From Betaproteobacteria bacterium MOLA814 (GTDB lineage Bacteria; Pseudomonadota; Gammaproteobacteria; Burkholderiales; Burkholderiaceae_C): a stretch of 64,000 nt of DNA. A program made the position numbers and the translations under genes. This document shows positions 35,684-43,503 of this stretch, piece by piece (position 1 is the stretch's first letter; each line of letters starts with the position of its first letter). Under the pieces are notes generated by a model that saw only the letters and a list, made by a program, of their open reading frames with translations, was not told the origin of the DNA and did not search any database. Location of the stretch: the NCBI GenBank assembly GCA_000496475.1, contig AYMW01000003.1, positions 94,475 to 158,474 of the forward strand, given 5' to 3'.

Positions 35684-36463
35684 TTGGTTGTCGATAAAAC
35701 AAACGCCCTACTGCAGGTCAAGGGCATTACCGTTCGATTTGGCGGCATTACCGCATTGGATAACGTAAGTTTTGATCTGCCACGGGATAAAGTGTGCGGC
35801 TTGATTGGTCCCAACGGGGCCGGAAAAACGACGTTGTTCAACTGCCTAAGCCGTCTCTACGATTACCAGGAGGGCGACCTCCTTTTTGAAGGCCAGTCGA
35901 TCACTAAAACGCCTGTTCACCAAATGACCAACATTGGTATCGGGCGAACATTCCAAAACTTGGCTATGTTTAAAACCATGACCGTTCAACAGAACGTCAT
36001 GGTGGGCGCACACAGCAAGTCCAGCACTGGTTTCATTGGCGGCTTGCTGCCGAGCAAAAAAACCCGCTTAGAAGAACAAGACCTGCGAGACCGTGCGGAC
36101 GTCCTGATTGAGCGATTGAAGCTGAGCGATGTGGCCCACCGCGCTGTGGGTGATTTACCTTTTGGCTACCAAAAGCGCGTTGAGTTTGCCCGCGCATTGG
36201 CAGCCCAACCAACTTTGCTGCTGCTAGATGAACCAGCTGCAGGCTTGAACCACGAAGAGCTTGATGACTTGGCCGCGCTCATCCGACTGGTGAGAGACGA
36301 GATGGGCATCAGCGTTTTATTGGTTGAACACCACATGCAATTGGTAATGGCCGTCTCAGATTGGATTGTTGCCCTGAACTTTGGCAAAAAAATCGCTGAG
36401 GGCACGCCAGCAGAAATTCAAAAACACCCCGAAGTCATCCGTGCCTATTTGGGGGGCGATTAA
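35684..36463 (+). CDS. livG: ABC transporter ATP-binding protein, LivG type
   Basis: 259 residues from a TTG at 35684, chosen because AAGGAG lies 8 bases upstream and MVVDKTNALLQVKGITVRFG matches the family start. Walker A is LIGPNGAGKTTLFNCLSRLY (about residues 38-57), the signature segment DLPFGYQKRVEFARAL takes the place of LSGGQ as usual for LivG, and Walker B is LLLLDEPAAGLNHEELDDL. The LivG insert IGRTFQNLAMFKTMTVQQNV is present. It energises uptake of branched amino acids, or in catabolic operons aromatic or aliphatic acids. Being divergent from the P450/ligase operon suggests the cargo feeds that pathway. Confidence 0.94.
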   Translation: MVVDKTNALLQVKGITVRFGGITALDNVSFDLPRDKVCGLIGPNGAGKTTLFNCLSRLYDYQEGDLLFEGQSITKTPVHQMTNIGIGRTFQNLAMFKTMTVQQNVMVGAHSKSSTGFIGGLLPSKKTRLEEQDLRDRADVLIERLKLSDVAHRAVGDLPFGYQKRVEFARALAAQPTLLLLDEPAAGLNHEELDDLAALIRLVRDEMGISVLLVEHHMQLVMAVSDWIVALNFGKKIAEGTPAEIQKHPEVIRAYLGGD

Positions 36464-36466
36464 AAA

Positions 36467-37177
36467 ATGAACCTACTAGAAGTTAAAAATTTATCTGCGT
36501 GGTATGGCCCCACCCAGGCCCTATTCAATGTCAACTTTCATTTAAGCCAAGGCGGTATAACCACCATCTTGGGTGCAAACGGCGCTGGCAAAACCACCAC
36601 GTTGCGCAGCGTATGCCAAACGGCCAAAACGTCTGGCGACATATCGTTTGTTGGTCAATCCATCAGCGGCATGTCAACCGACAAAATTGTACGCATGGGT
36701 ATGGCCCACGTACCAGACGGTCGTGGCACATTCACTGGCCTAACAGTCGAGGAGAATTTGAAACTGGGTGCTTACACCCGCCGCGACAAAGACGGTGTCA
36801 GCGAGGATATAGAAAAAATATATGTGCGCTTCCCTCGTCTGCGAGAGCGTTACAGCCAACAAGCCGGCACGCTGTCTGGCGGCGAGCAACAGATGTTGGC
36901 TATCAGCCGTGCGTTGATGTTGCGTCCCAAGTTGCTGCTGCTAGATGAACCCTCTTTTGGGTTGGCGCCGCTGATTGTTCAAGAGATCTTCGAGATCATG
37001 AAAAGCATCAACCAAACCGACGGCGTCAGCATGTTGTTGGTTGAACAAAATGCGTCACTCGCGTTGAACCTAGCAGACCACGCATATCTCTTGGAGACTG
37101 GCAAAGTTGTACTGTCCGGCCCTGCCGAAGACATTCGCTCCGACGAGACTATTCGTCGCACCTATCTCGGCTATTGA
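36467..37177 (+). CDS. livF: ABC transporter ATP-binding protein, LivF type
   Basis: 236 residues. Walker A is ILGANGAGKTTTLRSVCQTA (about residues 33-52), signature AGTLSGGEQQMLAISRALML and Walker B KLLLLDEPSFGLAPLIVQE follow, then the H-loop region VSMLLVEQNASLALNLADH and the C-terminal IRRTYLGY typical of LivF. It begins 3 bases after the livG stop and pairs with LivG to form the ATPase dimer of the importer. The fine substrate is set by the periplasmic binding protein at 39041, not by this subunit. Confidence 0.95.
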   Translation: MNLLEVKNLSAWYGPTQALFNVNFHLSQGGITTILGANGAGKTTTLRSVCQTAKTSGDISFVGQSISGMSTDKIVRMGMAHVPDGRGTFTGLTVEENLKLGAYTRRDKDGVSEDIEKIYVRFPRLRERYSQQAGTLSGGEQQMLAISRALMLRPKLLLLDEPSFGLAPLIVQEIFEIMKSINQTDGVSMLLVEQNASLALNLADHAYLLETGKVVLSGPAEDIRSDETIRRTYLGY

Positions 37178-37196
37178 GTTTCAAGGATTAATTTTT

Positions 37197-38069
37197 ATGG
37201 ACGGTTTTCTTCTCCAAGTTTTTTCAGGTCTAGCCAACGGCAGCATCTATGCTGCCGTGGGTTTAGCGCTTGTTATGATTTATCAGTCGACACACCACAT
37301 CAATTTCGCCCAAGGCGAAATGGCTACATTTTCGACATTCATTTGCTGGTGGCTGATTGACAGCGGTATGTCGTACTGGCTTGCTTTCTTCCTCACCGTT
37401 GGTGTGGCCTTCATAGGTGGCGTGGTGGTTCAACGTGTCTTCATTCGACCTGTAGAGCGCAAGCCTGTGTTGATCAATGTGATTGTGTTCGTGGCCCTGC
37501 TGGTCATCTTCAATGCCATGTCAGGTTGGATTTTTGAACACACACTGAAAGCCTTTGACAGCCCATTCCCAGTGCGCAGCGCTGTGCTGCCAGAGTACAT
37601 TTCGGGACACCAACTGGGCTCCTTGGGCGTCACGCTGGCAGTGCTGTTGGTGATTTATTTGTTCTTCAGATTTACACCCATAGGCTTGGCCATGCGCGGT
37701 GCTGCGCAAAACCCAGACTCAGCCAGTTTGGTGGGCATTCGAGTGACTTGGATGTTGGCATTGGGTTGGGGCTTGGCCTCTGCCATTGGTGCGGTGGCCG
37801 GCATGATGATGGCCCCGATCATGTTTTTAGATCCAAACATGATGGCGGGCATTCTTCTGTACGGATTTGCAGCCGCTCTGTTAGGCGGCATTGACAACCC
37901 GTGGGGTGCGGTGGCTGGAGGTTTTATTGTTGGCGTATTGGAGAACCTGTTGGGTGCCTATGTGATCGGCTCTGACCTCAAGCTGACAGTAGCGTTGGTA
38001 CTCATAGTGGGCACGCTTACTCTCAAACCAAATGGATTATTTGGCCAAAAAGTCGTCACGCGCGTCTAA
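37197..38069 (+). CDS. livH: ABC transporter permease, LivH type
   Basis: 290 residues from the ATG at 37197 (MDGFLLQVFSGLANGSIYAA) with AAGGA 9 bases upstream; the frame runs 30 codons into livF. It has the LivH pattern of eight to ten membrane helices, the N-terminal signature ANGSIYAAVGLALVMIYQST then HHINFAQGEMATFSTFICWW, and the cytoplasmic ATPase-contact EAA-like loop MRGAAQNPDSASLVGIRVTW (about residues 169-188). LivH and LivM make the inner-membrane pore. It starts 19 bases after the livF stop and 18 bases precede livM. Confidence 0.95.
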   Translation: MDGFLLQVFSGLANGSIYAAVGLALVMIYQSTHHINFAQGEMATFSTFICWWLIDSGMSYWLAFFLTVGVAFIGGVVVQRVFIRPVERKPVLINVIVFVALLVIFNAMSGWIFEHTLKAFDSPFPVRSAVLPEYISGHQLGSLGVTLAVLLVIYLFFRFTPIGLAMRGAAQNPDSASLVGIRVTWMLALGWGLASAIGAVAGMMMAPIMFLDPNMMAGILLYGFAAALLGGIDNPWGAVAGGFIVGVLENLLGAYVIGSDLKLTVALVLIVGTLTLKPNGLFGQKVVTRV

Positions 38070-38087
38070 ACGCCAAAGGAATACCTC

Positions 38088-39044
38088 ATGAAACTACGCA
38101 TTCAATACGCAATTGTGCTTGGCGTGATCGCTGTGATCTTGCCTTGGCTTTTATCAGACTTTCGAGTCTTTCAACTCAACCTCATGCTGGTCTATGCCAT
38201 CGCTATTTTGGGACTTAACCTGCTCACCGGATACGGCGGTCAGATCTCTTTGGGACACGGTGCTTTTTATGCCATAGGCGCATACACAGCGGCTGTTTTA
38301 ATGGACAAAGCAGCGTTTTCTGCATACGCAACGCTGCCAATAGCTGCACTGGTGTGCTTGGTGTCAGGCGTGCTGATGGGCTTTCCAGCTTTGCGCTTGA
38401 GCGGGCATTACTTGGCGCTGGCGACCTTTGCGCTGGCCATGGCTGTGCCGCAGCTGCTGAAATACAAAGGCATTGAGGATTACACAGGCGGCGTGCAAGG
38501 CATTGTGCTCGACAAGCCACAGCCGTTGTTTGAGTTCGAGTTTTTGGGCAGAGAGTTGTCTGAAGACCGTTGGATGTATTACCTGGTACTCATCGTGTCT
38601 GTTCTTATGTTCTGGTTGGCCCACAATTTGGTGAACGGACGCATTGGCCGCGCCATTGTGGCCATCCGTGACCAACCTATTGCCGCCGGGGCCTTGGGCG
38701 TGAACCTGACGGCTGTCAAAACTATAACGTTTGGCGTGTCTGCTGCCTACACAGGTGTTGCCGGCGCTTTAGGAGCTATTGCAGTGTCGTATGTGGCACC
38801 AGACAGCTTCCACACGTTTTTATCTATTTCGTTTCTCGTTGGTGCTGTTGTGGGTGGGCTGGGAACAATTCCGGGCGCTTTGTTCGGAGCTGCTTTTATC
38901 CAGTTCGTCCCCAACGTTGCCGACGAGTTATCGAAGTCCGCGCCATGGGCAGTCTATGGTGCAATTCTGCTGGCCCTTGTGTACGTCGCTCCTGGTGGCG
39001 TCATGGGCATGATCAATAAACTCAAAAGAGGAGACTCTAAATGA
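38088..39044 (+). CDS. livM: ABC transporter permease, LivM type
   Basis: 318 residues, about ten helices. Signature regions are LNLLTGYGGQISLGHGAFYA (about residues 43-62), RLSGHYLALATFALAMAVPQ and the EAA-like loop RAIVAIRDQPIAAGALGVNL then TAVKTITFGVSAAYTGVAGA. C-terminal segments FLVGAVVGGLGTIPGALFGA and AILLALVYVAPGGVMGMINK are also normal. Its stop overlaps the start of the binding-protein gene by 4 bases (ATGA), so stoichiometry is set by translational coupling. Order here is livG-F-H-M-K, which differs from E. coli and is common in Burkholderiales catabolic clusters. Confidence 0.95.
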   Translation: MKLRIQYAIVLGVIAVILPWLLSDFRVFQLNLMLVYAIAILGLNLLTGYGGQISLGHGAFYAIGAYTAAVLMDKAAFSAYATLPIAALVCLVSGVLMGFPALRLSGHYLALATFALAMAVPQLLKYKGIEDYTGGVQGIVLDKPQPLFEFEFLGRELSEDRWMYYLVLIVSVLMFWLAHNLVNGRIGRAIVAIRDQPIAAGALGVNLTAVKTITFGVSAAYTGVAGALGAIAVSYVAPDSFHTFLSISFLVGAVVGGLGTIPGALFGAAFIQFVPNVADELSKSAPWAVYGAILLALVYVAPGGVMGMINKLKRGDSK

Positions 39045-40246
39045 ATCGTAAATTAACAGTACTGAGCTTGGCGGCAGGAATAGCCATGGCCATCAGTGCC
39101 ACTTCAGCATTCGCAGCAAAGTATGACGCAGGCGCCAGCGATACAGAGGTCAAAGTTGGAAACATCGTGCCTTACTCTGGCCCGGCATCGGCTTATGGCA
39201 ACATTGGCAAAGCCATCTCAGCCTACTTTAAAGGCGTTAACGCAAACGGTGGCATCAATGGCCGCCAGATCAATGTCATCTCGTTGGATGACGGCTACTC
39301 ACCGCCAAAAACGGTAGAGCAGGCACGCAAATTGGTTGAGCAAGAGCGGGTTTTATTTTTAGCGGCAACGCTTGGCACACCAACAAACAGTGCCATTCAC
39401 GCTTACATGAATAAAAAGAAAGTGCCACATCTTTTCGTCAACACTGGTGCACACAAGTGGGGTGACCCCACAGGTAACCCATGGACCATGGGTCTTCAGC
39501 CTGATTACCAAGTAGAAGGTAAGATTTACGCTGAGCACATCATGAAGACCAACCCCAACGCCAAAATCGCGATTCTGTACCAGAACGACGACTACGGCAA
39601 AGACTACGTCAAGGGTATGGAAGACGGCTTGGGTGACAAAATCGGCATGATCGTTGCCAAGGCCAGCTACGAGACAACAGACCCCACAGTGTCTAACCAG
39701 ATGGCGACACTCAAGGGTTCAGGCGCTGACACCTTCTTCAACGTGACCACACCCAAATGGGCTGCGCAGGCTATCAAGGGCGCTGCCGAGCTGGGATGGA
39801 AGCCAACCCACTACCTGAACTCAGTGTCATCGTCTGTCGGCTCAGTGATGGTGCCAGCAGGTGCTGAAAACGGCATTGGTATTATTTCTTCCAACTACTT
39901 CAAAGACCCTGCTGATCCAGCTTGGGCCAACGATGCAGGCTTTATTGCTTACAAGGCATGGATGGAAAAGAACATGCCCGGCGAAAACATTGCGGAAGGC
40001 TTTTTCACATCCGGCTACATCCACGCAGCGGCAATCGAGAAAACTATCGAGCAAGCTGGTGATAACCTGACACGTGCAAACATCATGAAGCAAGCAGCCA
40101 GCTTGGATTTTGCAAATGGCATGTTGTTGCCTGGCGTTCGGTTTAAGACGACTGCCACAGACTTCTTCCCAATCGAGAACAAGCAACTGATGCGCTGGGA
40201 CGGCAAGTCATGGGCATTGTTTGGTGATGTCTTAGGTCCCAAGTAA
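39041..40246 (+). CDS. Periplasmic substrate-binding protein of the Liv-type importer
   Basis: 401 residues with a signal peptide (MNRKLTVLSLAAGIAMAISA then TSAFA, cleaved before AKYD). The mature protein is a type I periplasmic binding protein (Peripla_BP_6): VKVGNIVPYSGPASAYGNIG at the N-terminal lobe, INVISLDDGYSPPKTVEQAR and KIAILYQNDDYGKDYVKGME across the hinge, ending LPGVRFKTTATDFFPIENKQ. The DDGYSPPKTVEQARKLVEQE form is seen in binding proteins for aromatic or aliphatic acids in beta- and alphaproteobacteria rather than for leucine; I infer a carboxylic acid cargo. A strong terminator follows 36 bases after the stop. Confidence 0.92.
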   Translation: MNRKLTVLSLAAGIAMAISATSAFAAKYDAGASDTEVKVGNIVPYSGPASAYGNIGKAISAYFKGVNANGGINGRQINVISLDDGYSPPKTVEQARKLVEQERVLFLAATLGTPTNSAIHAYMNKKKVPHLFVNTGAHKWGDPTGNPWTMGLQPDYQVEGKIYAEHIMKTNPNAKIAILYQNDDYGKDYVKGMEDGLGDKIGMIVAKASYETTDPTVSNQMATLKGSGADTFFNVTTPKWAAQAIKGAAELGWKPTHYLNSVSSSVGSVMVPAGAENGIGIISSNYFKDPADPAWANDAGFIAYKAWMEKNMPGENIAEGFFTSGYIHAAAIEKTIEQAGDNLTRANIMKQAASLDFANGMLLPGVRFKTTATDFFPIENKQLMRWDGKSWALFGDVLGPK

Positions 40247-40282
40247 TTGAGATCTAATGATTAACGCGCTGTAAAGCGTATT

Positions 40283-40312
40283 AAAAGCCGCCAAGTAAAA
40301 TTGGCGGCTTTT
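40283..40312 (+). terminator. Rho-independent terminator of the liv operon
   Basis: AAAAGCCGCCAA (40283-40294) pairs perfectly with TTGGCGGCTTTT (40301-40312) across a GTAAAA loop, and T residues continue to 40314. It closes the livGFHMK operon. Confidence 0.94.
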
Positions 40313-40373
40313 TTACGTCATGCGCAGTGACTTGATTGCTTAAGCGCGAACGCCCGTACAACCATATGCAGCT

Positions 40374-41144
40374 TTATGTGGATTTAGGTGGGGACTCAAA
40401 ACCACCCAAATAAAAGCGGTTGTGCGTCGGGGAAATAACGAGCTCGTTGATACAGCTTCGTGCAGGCATTTGGGCAATAAAGCCAATCGCCGCACCCATG
40501 TCCTCAACCTGAACCATCAGGTCTAACAGCTCTTGTGCTGGCGGCACAGGCCTCTTCAGCATGATGGGCGTGGCAACCTCGCCTGGCAGCACTGAACTGG
40601 CGCGTATGCCGTGACCGCACTCTTCCATATTGATAGACTCGGTGAGCGCCAACACCGCGCGTTTGGTGGCGTTGTAAGCGGGGCCTGTGAGTTTAGAAGC
40701 ATACAAACCCGCCCACGACGACACATTGATGATAAGTCCACCACCTTGCGCCCGCATAGCCGGCAATACAGCGTGCACACAGTAAAAAGAGCCGGACAAG
40801 TTGATAGCCACCACATCGTCCCAAGCGTCGGTTGTGAGCACGTCAAAGTTGCGTTTTGTAGCGTTGGTACCAGCGCTATTAACCAATATATCAATGCGCT
40901 TGTGCATGGCCAATAGGCTGTCGGCTGCCGCCTTCACAGCGTGCTTGTCAGCCACATCTAACAACTGCGCCTCAGCACTGCCCAAGGCTTGCAACGTCGC
41001 CAACGCAGTGGCGTTGGTCTGCGCGTTGCGCCCAGAAATAACCACATGCGCACCAGCCTTGACCAGGGCTGTGGCAGCTGCCAAACCAATACCACTGCCC
41101 CCGCCAGTAACCCAAGCCACTTGACCTTGAAGTGATGTTTGCAT
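40374..41144 (-). CDS. Short-chain dehydrogenase/reductase
   Basis: 256 residues from the ATG at 41144 (MQTSLQGQVAWVTGGGSGIG) preceded by AAGGAA; the frame is open 43 codons upstream without support. The cofactor loop is TGGGSGIGLAAA (TGxxxGIG, about residues 13-24), with VISGRNAQ preferring NADP(H). LVNSAGTNATKR (NNAG-like motif) and the catalytic Ser and Tyr-x3-Lys in IINVSSWAGLYASKLTGPAY then NATKRAV follow. It faces the Liv operon tail to tail. It could be a 3-hydroxyacyl-CoA or alcohol dehydrogenase of the neighbouring catabolic pathway; the exact substrate is unknown. Confidence 0.92.
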   Translation of the reverse strand: MQTSLQGQVAWVTGGGSGIGLAAATALVKAGAHVVISGRNAQTNATALATLQALGSAEAQLLDVADKHAVKAAADSLLAMHKRIDILVNSAGTNATKRNFDVLTTDAWDDVVAINLSGSFYCVHAVLPAMRAQGGGLIINVSSWAGLYASKLTGPAYNATKRAVLALTESINMEECGHGIRASSVLPGEVATPIMLKRPVPPAQELLDLMVQVEDMGAAIGFIAQMPARSCINELVISPTHNRFYLGGFESPPKST

Positions 41145-41345
41145 AGCTGTGTTTCCTTTATAAATAAAAAGCAATCTGAGCACATATGGCAAATAGGTTC
41201 TATCGTCCATGTGACATGAAGGCAAGCATGTCTTAACCGGGTGGGTTACTGACATGCACCGCGGCAACGGCACCTAAGAGACAGCAACTTAAACACAGAC
41301 CCCCTTTAATAGTTGTGACATTCACACATCACAGGAGCAACACCG

Positions 41346-41663
41346 ATGGCCATATATGAAATGCGAACCTACCAAGTTGTAGTCGGTCAGATGGCTGCGG
41401 TCGTCGATCTGTATAAAAATGAAGGCTGGCCAGCCTTACAGAATCACCCCCAAAAATTGGTTGGCTACTTTACAGGTGATATTGGTGCCATGAACCAGCT
41501 CGTGCACATATGGAAATTTGACGACGATGCAGACAGACGCGCATTTTGGGCCGGTGTGTTTGGCGACGCGGCATTCCTAGCGTTTGCCAAACAACTGCGC
41601 CCAATGCTCAGCTCTCAAGACAACAAACTCTTGGTGTCTGCGCCGTGGGGGCCGCAGCCCTGA
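41346..41663 (+). CDS. NIPSNAP-family protein
   Basis: 105 residues. MAIYEMRTYQVVVGQMAAVV and KLVGYFTGDIGAMNQLVHIW then KFDDDADRRAFWAGV give the typical NIPSNAP pattern: a ferredoxin-like dimeric alpha/beta barrel of about 100 residues. Bacterial members have no settled function; some act on or bind small hydrophobic molecules. CAGGAG lies 8 bases upstream of the ATG. It is the leftmost member of a run of small dimeric-barrel proteins (41.3-47.0 kb). It is divergent from the SDR gene, and no 11-bp heptad triad was found in front of it. Confidence 0.87.
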   Translation: MAIYEMRTYQVVVGQMAAVVDLYKNEGWPALQNHPQKLVGYFTGDIGAMNQLVHIWKFDDDADRRAFWAGVFGDAAFLAFAKQLRPMLSSQDNKLLVSAPWGPQP

Positions 41664-41957
41664 ACCTGCATTGATGTGCCATTCTTGACACAAGCAAACA
41701 ACCGACTCACTCTGACCTGTTTCGCAAGTGGTTTGCGAAACAGGTCCGGTTACACATCGAGCCAGCGCGTCGAACAGACCTGCCTCAACACGCCAGGCCT
41801 TGTCAGCTTGTTGGCGCTCGTCAGACGCCCTCTCTTCAACCACTAACACAGCGTTGCTGTGGCGATTCGCCACTGTTTGCACGCTGATGCAACCCGTGTA
41901 GGCCCGGGTTTGCGCCAGTGCACCAGCCAGCATCTGTTGTACCGAGAGTGACGCCAA
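41577..41957 (-). pseudogene. Remnant of an antibiotic-biosynthesis-monooxygenase (ABM) domain gene
   Basis: The minus frame has an ABM-like core of about 65 residues: MLAGALAQTRAYTGCISVQT (about residues 9-28), then NAVLVVEERASDERQQADK and AWRVEAGLFDALA. This matches the barrel's helix 1, strand 2 and the W-R-x-E-x-GL-D-x-LA end seen in ABM proteins. The first beta strand (about 12-15 residues) is missing: a TAA lies just upstream in frame and no good start exists. After GPVSQ the frame runs through a 14-bp hairpin and into sequence antisense to the NIPSNAP gene. I read this as a degraded gene. Its 5' part has become the promoter region of the DUF3303 gene. Confidence 0.55.
41714..41746. repeat. 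14-bp perfect inverted repeat (hairpin)
   Basis: GACCTGTTTCGCAA (41714-41727) is complementary to TTGCGAAACAGGTC (41733-41746) across a 5-base GTGGT loop. It lies 50 bases after the NIPSNAP stop and where ABM homology ends on the other strand. There is no T run on either side, so a simple intrinsic terminator is unlikely. Confidence 0.8.
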
Positions 41958-41996
41958 GCTTTTACCAATTTTTTACCAATGGGCTTCAACCATAGT
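41951..41996 (+). promoter_or_regulatory. SARP-like promoter: three heptads at 11-bp spacing (DUF3303-GYD operon)
   Basis: ACGCCAA (41951), TTACCAA (41962) and TTACCAA (41973) begin exactly 11 bp apart, each heptad separated by 4 bases. CATAGT (41991-41996), a -10-like hexamer, follows the last heptad after 11 bases. The DUF3303 gene starts 40 bases further on. The layout matches three other promoters in this region. Confidence 0.7.
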
Positions 41997-42036
41997 GAAG
42001 CTGGATATTGATATTGGCTTTTTATAAGGAATGTTT

Positions 42037-42312
42037 ATGTTGTTTACTTTTTCTTGGACCCATACACCTGCCGCGCGTGACGTAACCATCAAGCAATTCA
42101 TGGCAACTGGGGGGATGCCACCCGCGGGTATAGACATGCTGTCGCGCTACCACAATGTGGACGGGACAGGTGGATTTGCGATTTGTCAATCAACCGATGC
42201 CGCCGCCTTGGCTTCGTGGGCACTTGACTGGAACGGACTGATAGACATAAAAATTGTTCCCATCATGGACGACGAAACGATCTCGGGTGTTTTGGGACCA
42301 AGGTTTGCGTAA
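42037..42312 (+). CDS. DUF3303-family protein (dimeric alpha/beta barrel)
   Basis: 91 residues from the ATG at 42037, 6 bases after AAGGA; an in-frame ATG at 42031 is too close to that ribosome site. Family signatures are MLFTFSWTHTPAARDVTIKQ, FMATGGMPPAGIDMLSRYHN and GGFAICQSTDAAALASWALD then WNGLIDIKIVPIMDDE. DUF3303 proteins are small ferredoxin-like barrels of unknown function, related in fold to NIPSNAP, GYD and DUF1330 proteins. It is the first gene of a two-gene unit with the GYD gene 41 bases downstream. A triple-heptad promoter precedes it. Confidence 0.85.
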   Translation: MLFTFSWTHTPAARDVTIKQFMATGGMPPAGIDMLSRYHNVDGTGGFAICQSTDAAALASWALDWNGLIDIKIVPIMDDETISGVLGPRFA

Positions 42313-42353
42313 CACCGCTTTTTATTTTTGTACCTATTTTTGAGGATAAGACC

Positions 42354-42686
42354 ATGGCCGTTTACATGACAAAAGCCAAGTATTCAACCCAAGCTTTCCA
42401 GGGAATGCTCGCTAAACCCAGCGACAGAGAGCAAGCCACACGCGCGTTATTTGACGCCTTAGGTGTGTCCATTCACCACCTTTACTTTGAGATTTCAACC
42501 GGGAGTGTGATTGTCATTTCAGAAGGCACCGCCGACCAAATGGCGTGCTTGGGCATGGTCACGGGGGCAAGCGGTGCTTTCGACTCCATAGATGCCACTG
42601 AGCTGATCAGTATGAACGCCATGAGCGCTGCCATGGGCACGGCACAACGCATTGCGCAGGCATACGCTGCTCCAAATAAATCGTAA
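42354..42686 (+). CDS. GYD-domain-like protein
   Basis: 110 residues. MAVYMTKAKYSTQAFQGML (family: sense an 'x-x-W/Y-T-x-x-G' opening), REQATRALFDALGVSIHHLY and FEISTGSVIVISEGTADQMA then DATELISMNAMSAAM match the GYD fold of about 95 residues (a stress-responsive alpha/beta-barrel family), with the usual GEYD replaced by STGS. Function is unknown in bacteria. GAGGATAAG precedes the ATG. It is cotranscribed with the DUF3303 gene upstream. Confidence 0.75.
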   Translation: MAVYMTKAKYSTQAFQGMLAKPSDREQATRALFDALGVSIHHLYFEISTGSVIVISEGTADQMACLGMVTGASGAFDSIDATELISMNAMSAAMGTAQRIAQAYAAPNKS

Positions 42687-42883
42687 TGCAACATTAGGGC
42701 ATGCAGCCAAGCGCTGCATGTTCCAGGCTTGAGCAAGATCCGAAAGACCTTCGCTCAGGCTGTTTGATGTGGCTGCTTCAAACCGCTGGCCAAGCGTGAG
42801 AGGACGGCCTCACAGTCTCAAGCCTGTCAGTGGATTTTTAATCTGTGCCGCCCTTCGCCACAGCGTCAGACAGGTATGGTTGC

Positions 42884-43279
42884 TTAGAACCAAGCAGCTG
42901 AATCGGCTTGTCCACTCGAGCGCTGCATCCAAGAAAAGTACCACAGGCCATCTATCTTTTCAAAAAGAGCTGTGACGGTAAAAACGTCATCGTTTGGCTC
43001 GCCCTTGTAAGTGAACGTCGCAACTTGCGTAAAGGCCGCAAAGGCACGCTCGCCGTATACATCTAGTCGGTGAACCTTGCTCAAGCCGATAGACTGCATG
43101 ACCAATTCACCTGATGCGAACATATGTGCAAAGCCTGCCGCATCCAGTGGGTTCCCGCTCGGGCGGATGAAACGAAAATCAGGTGTCGTGCGGGTCTTAA
43201 CAACGTCGACATTCTTTCCGACAGAACTAAAATTTTTGATGAGCGCTTGGATATCATCTTCATTAATTGCTGAACTCAT
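42884..43279 (-). CDS. NTF2-like (SnoaL/DUF4440-type) protein
   Basis: 131 residues. The cone-shaped NTF2-like fold is suggested by an N-terminal helix DIQALIKNFSSVGKNVDVVK, the strand-helix pattern FRFIRPSGNPLDAAGFAHMF and the C-terminal sheet AFAAFTQVATFTYKGEPNDD then VFTVTALFEKIDGLWYFSWM. Such proteins include ketosteroid-isomerase-like enzymes and small ligand-binding proteins. No catalytic Asp/His set can be assigned, so enzymatic activity is uncertain. It is codirectional with the DABB gene at 43813 and about 219 bases downstream of it; the two may share a transcript. Confidence 0.75.
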   Translation of the reverse strand: MSSAINEDDIQALIKNFSSVGKNVDVVKTRTTPDFRFIRPSGNPLDAAGFAHMFASGELVMQSIGLSKVHRLDVYGERAFAAFTQVATFTYKGEPNDDVFTVTALFEKIDGLWYFSWMQRSSGQADSAAWF

Positions 43280-43482
43280 TGTGGATTTCCTTGATGACGC
43301 GTGAGAACGTATACGCTTTGAATAAAAAAATCAGCCGTGCACAGGCTTGCGTGTGTCAAACTTTATTCTAGAAGTAAGCGGCTCGTGGATTGTTACAAAC
43401 GCTGATTCTTGAACCTTGGCGCAGCATGCGCCATGTTGACACCACAGATCGTCACAAACTCAGCAGACCGCATACCTTTTTA

Positions 43483-43503
43483 CGTTATGCGTTATGCGTT
43501 ATG
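43483..43503. repeat. Short tandem repeat, CGTTATG x3
   Basis: Three perfect copies of the 7-mer CGTTATG run from 43483 to 43503. They overlap the stop codon (TAA on the minus strand, 43499-43501) of the DABB gene at 43499-43813. Confidence 0.85.

Noticed and set aside
41188-41200. Single TGGCAAA element near the NIPSNAP/SDR gap as a further SARP site
   Set aside because: No partner heptad occurs at 11-bp spacing on either side.
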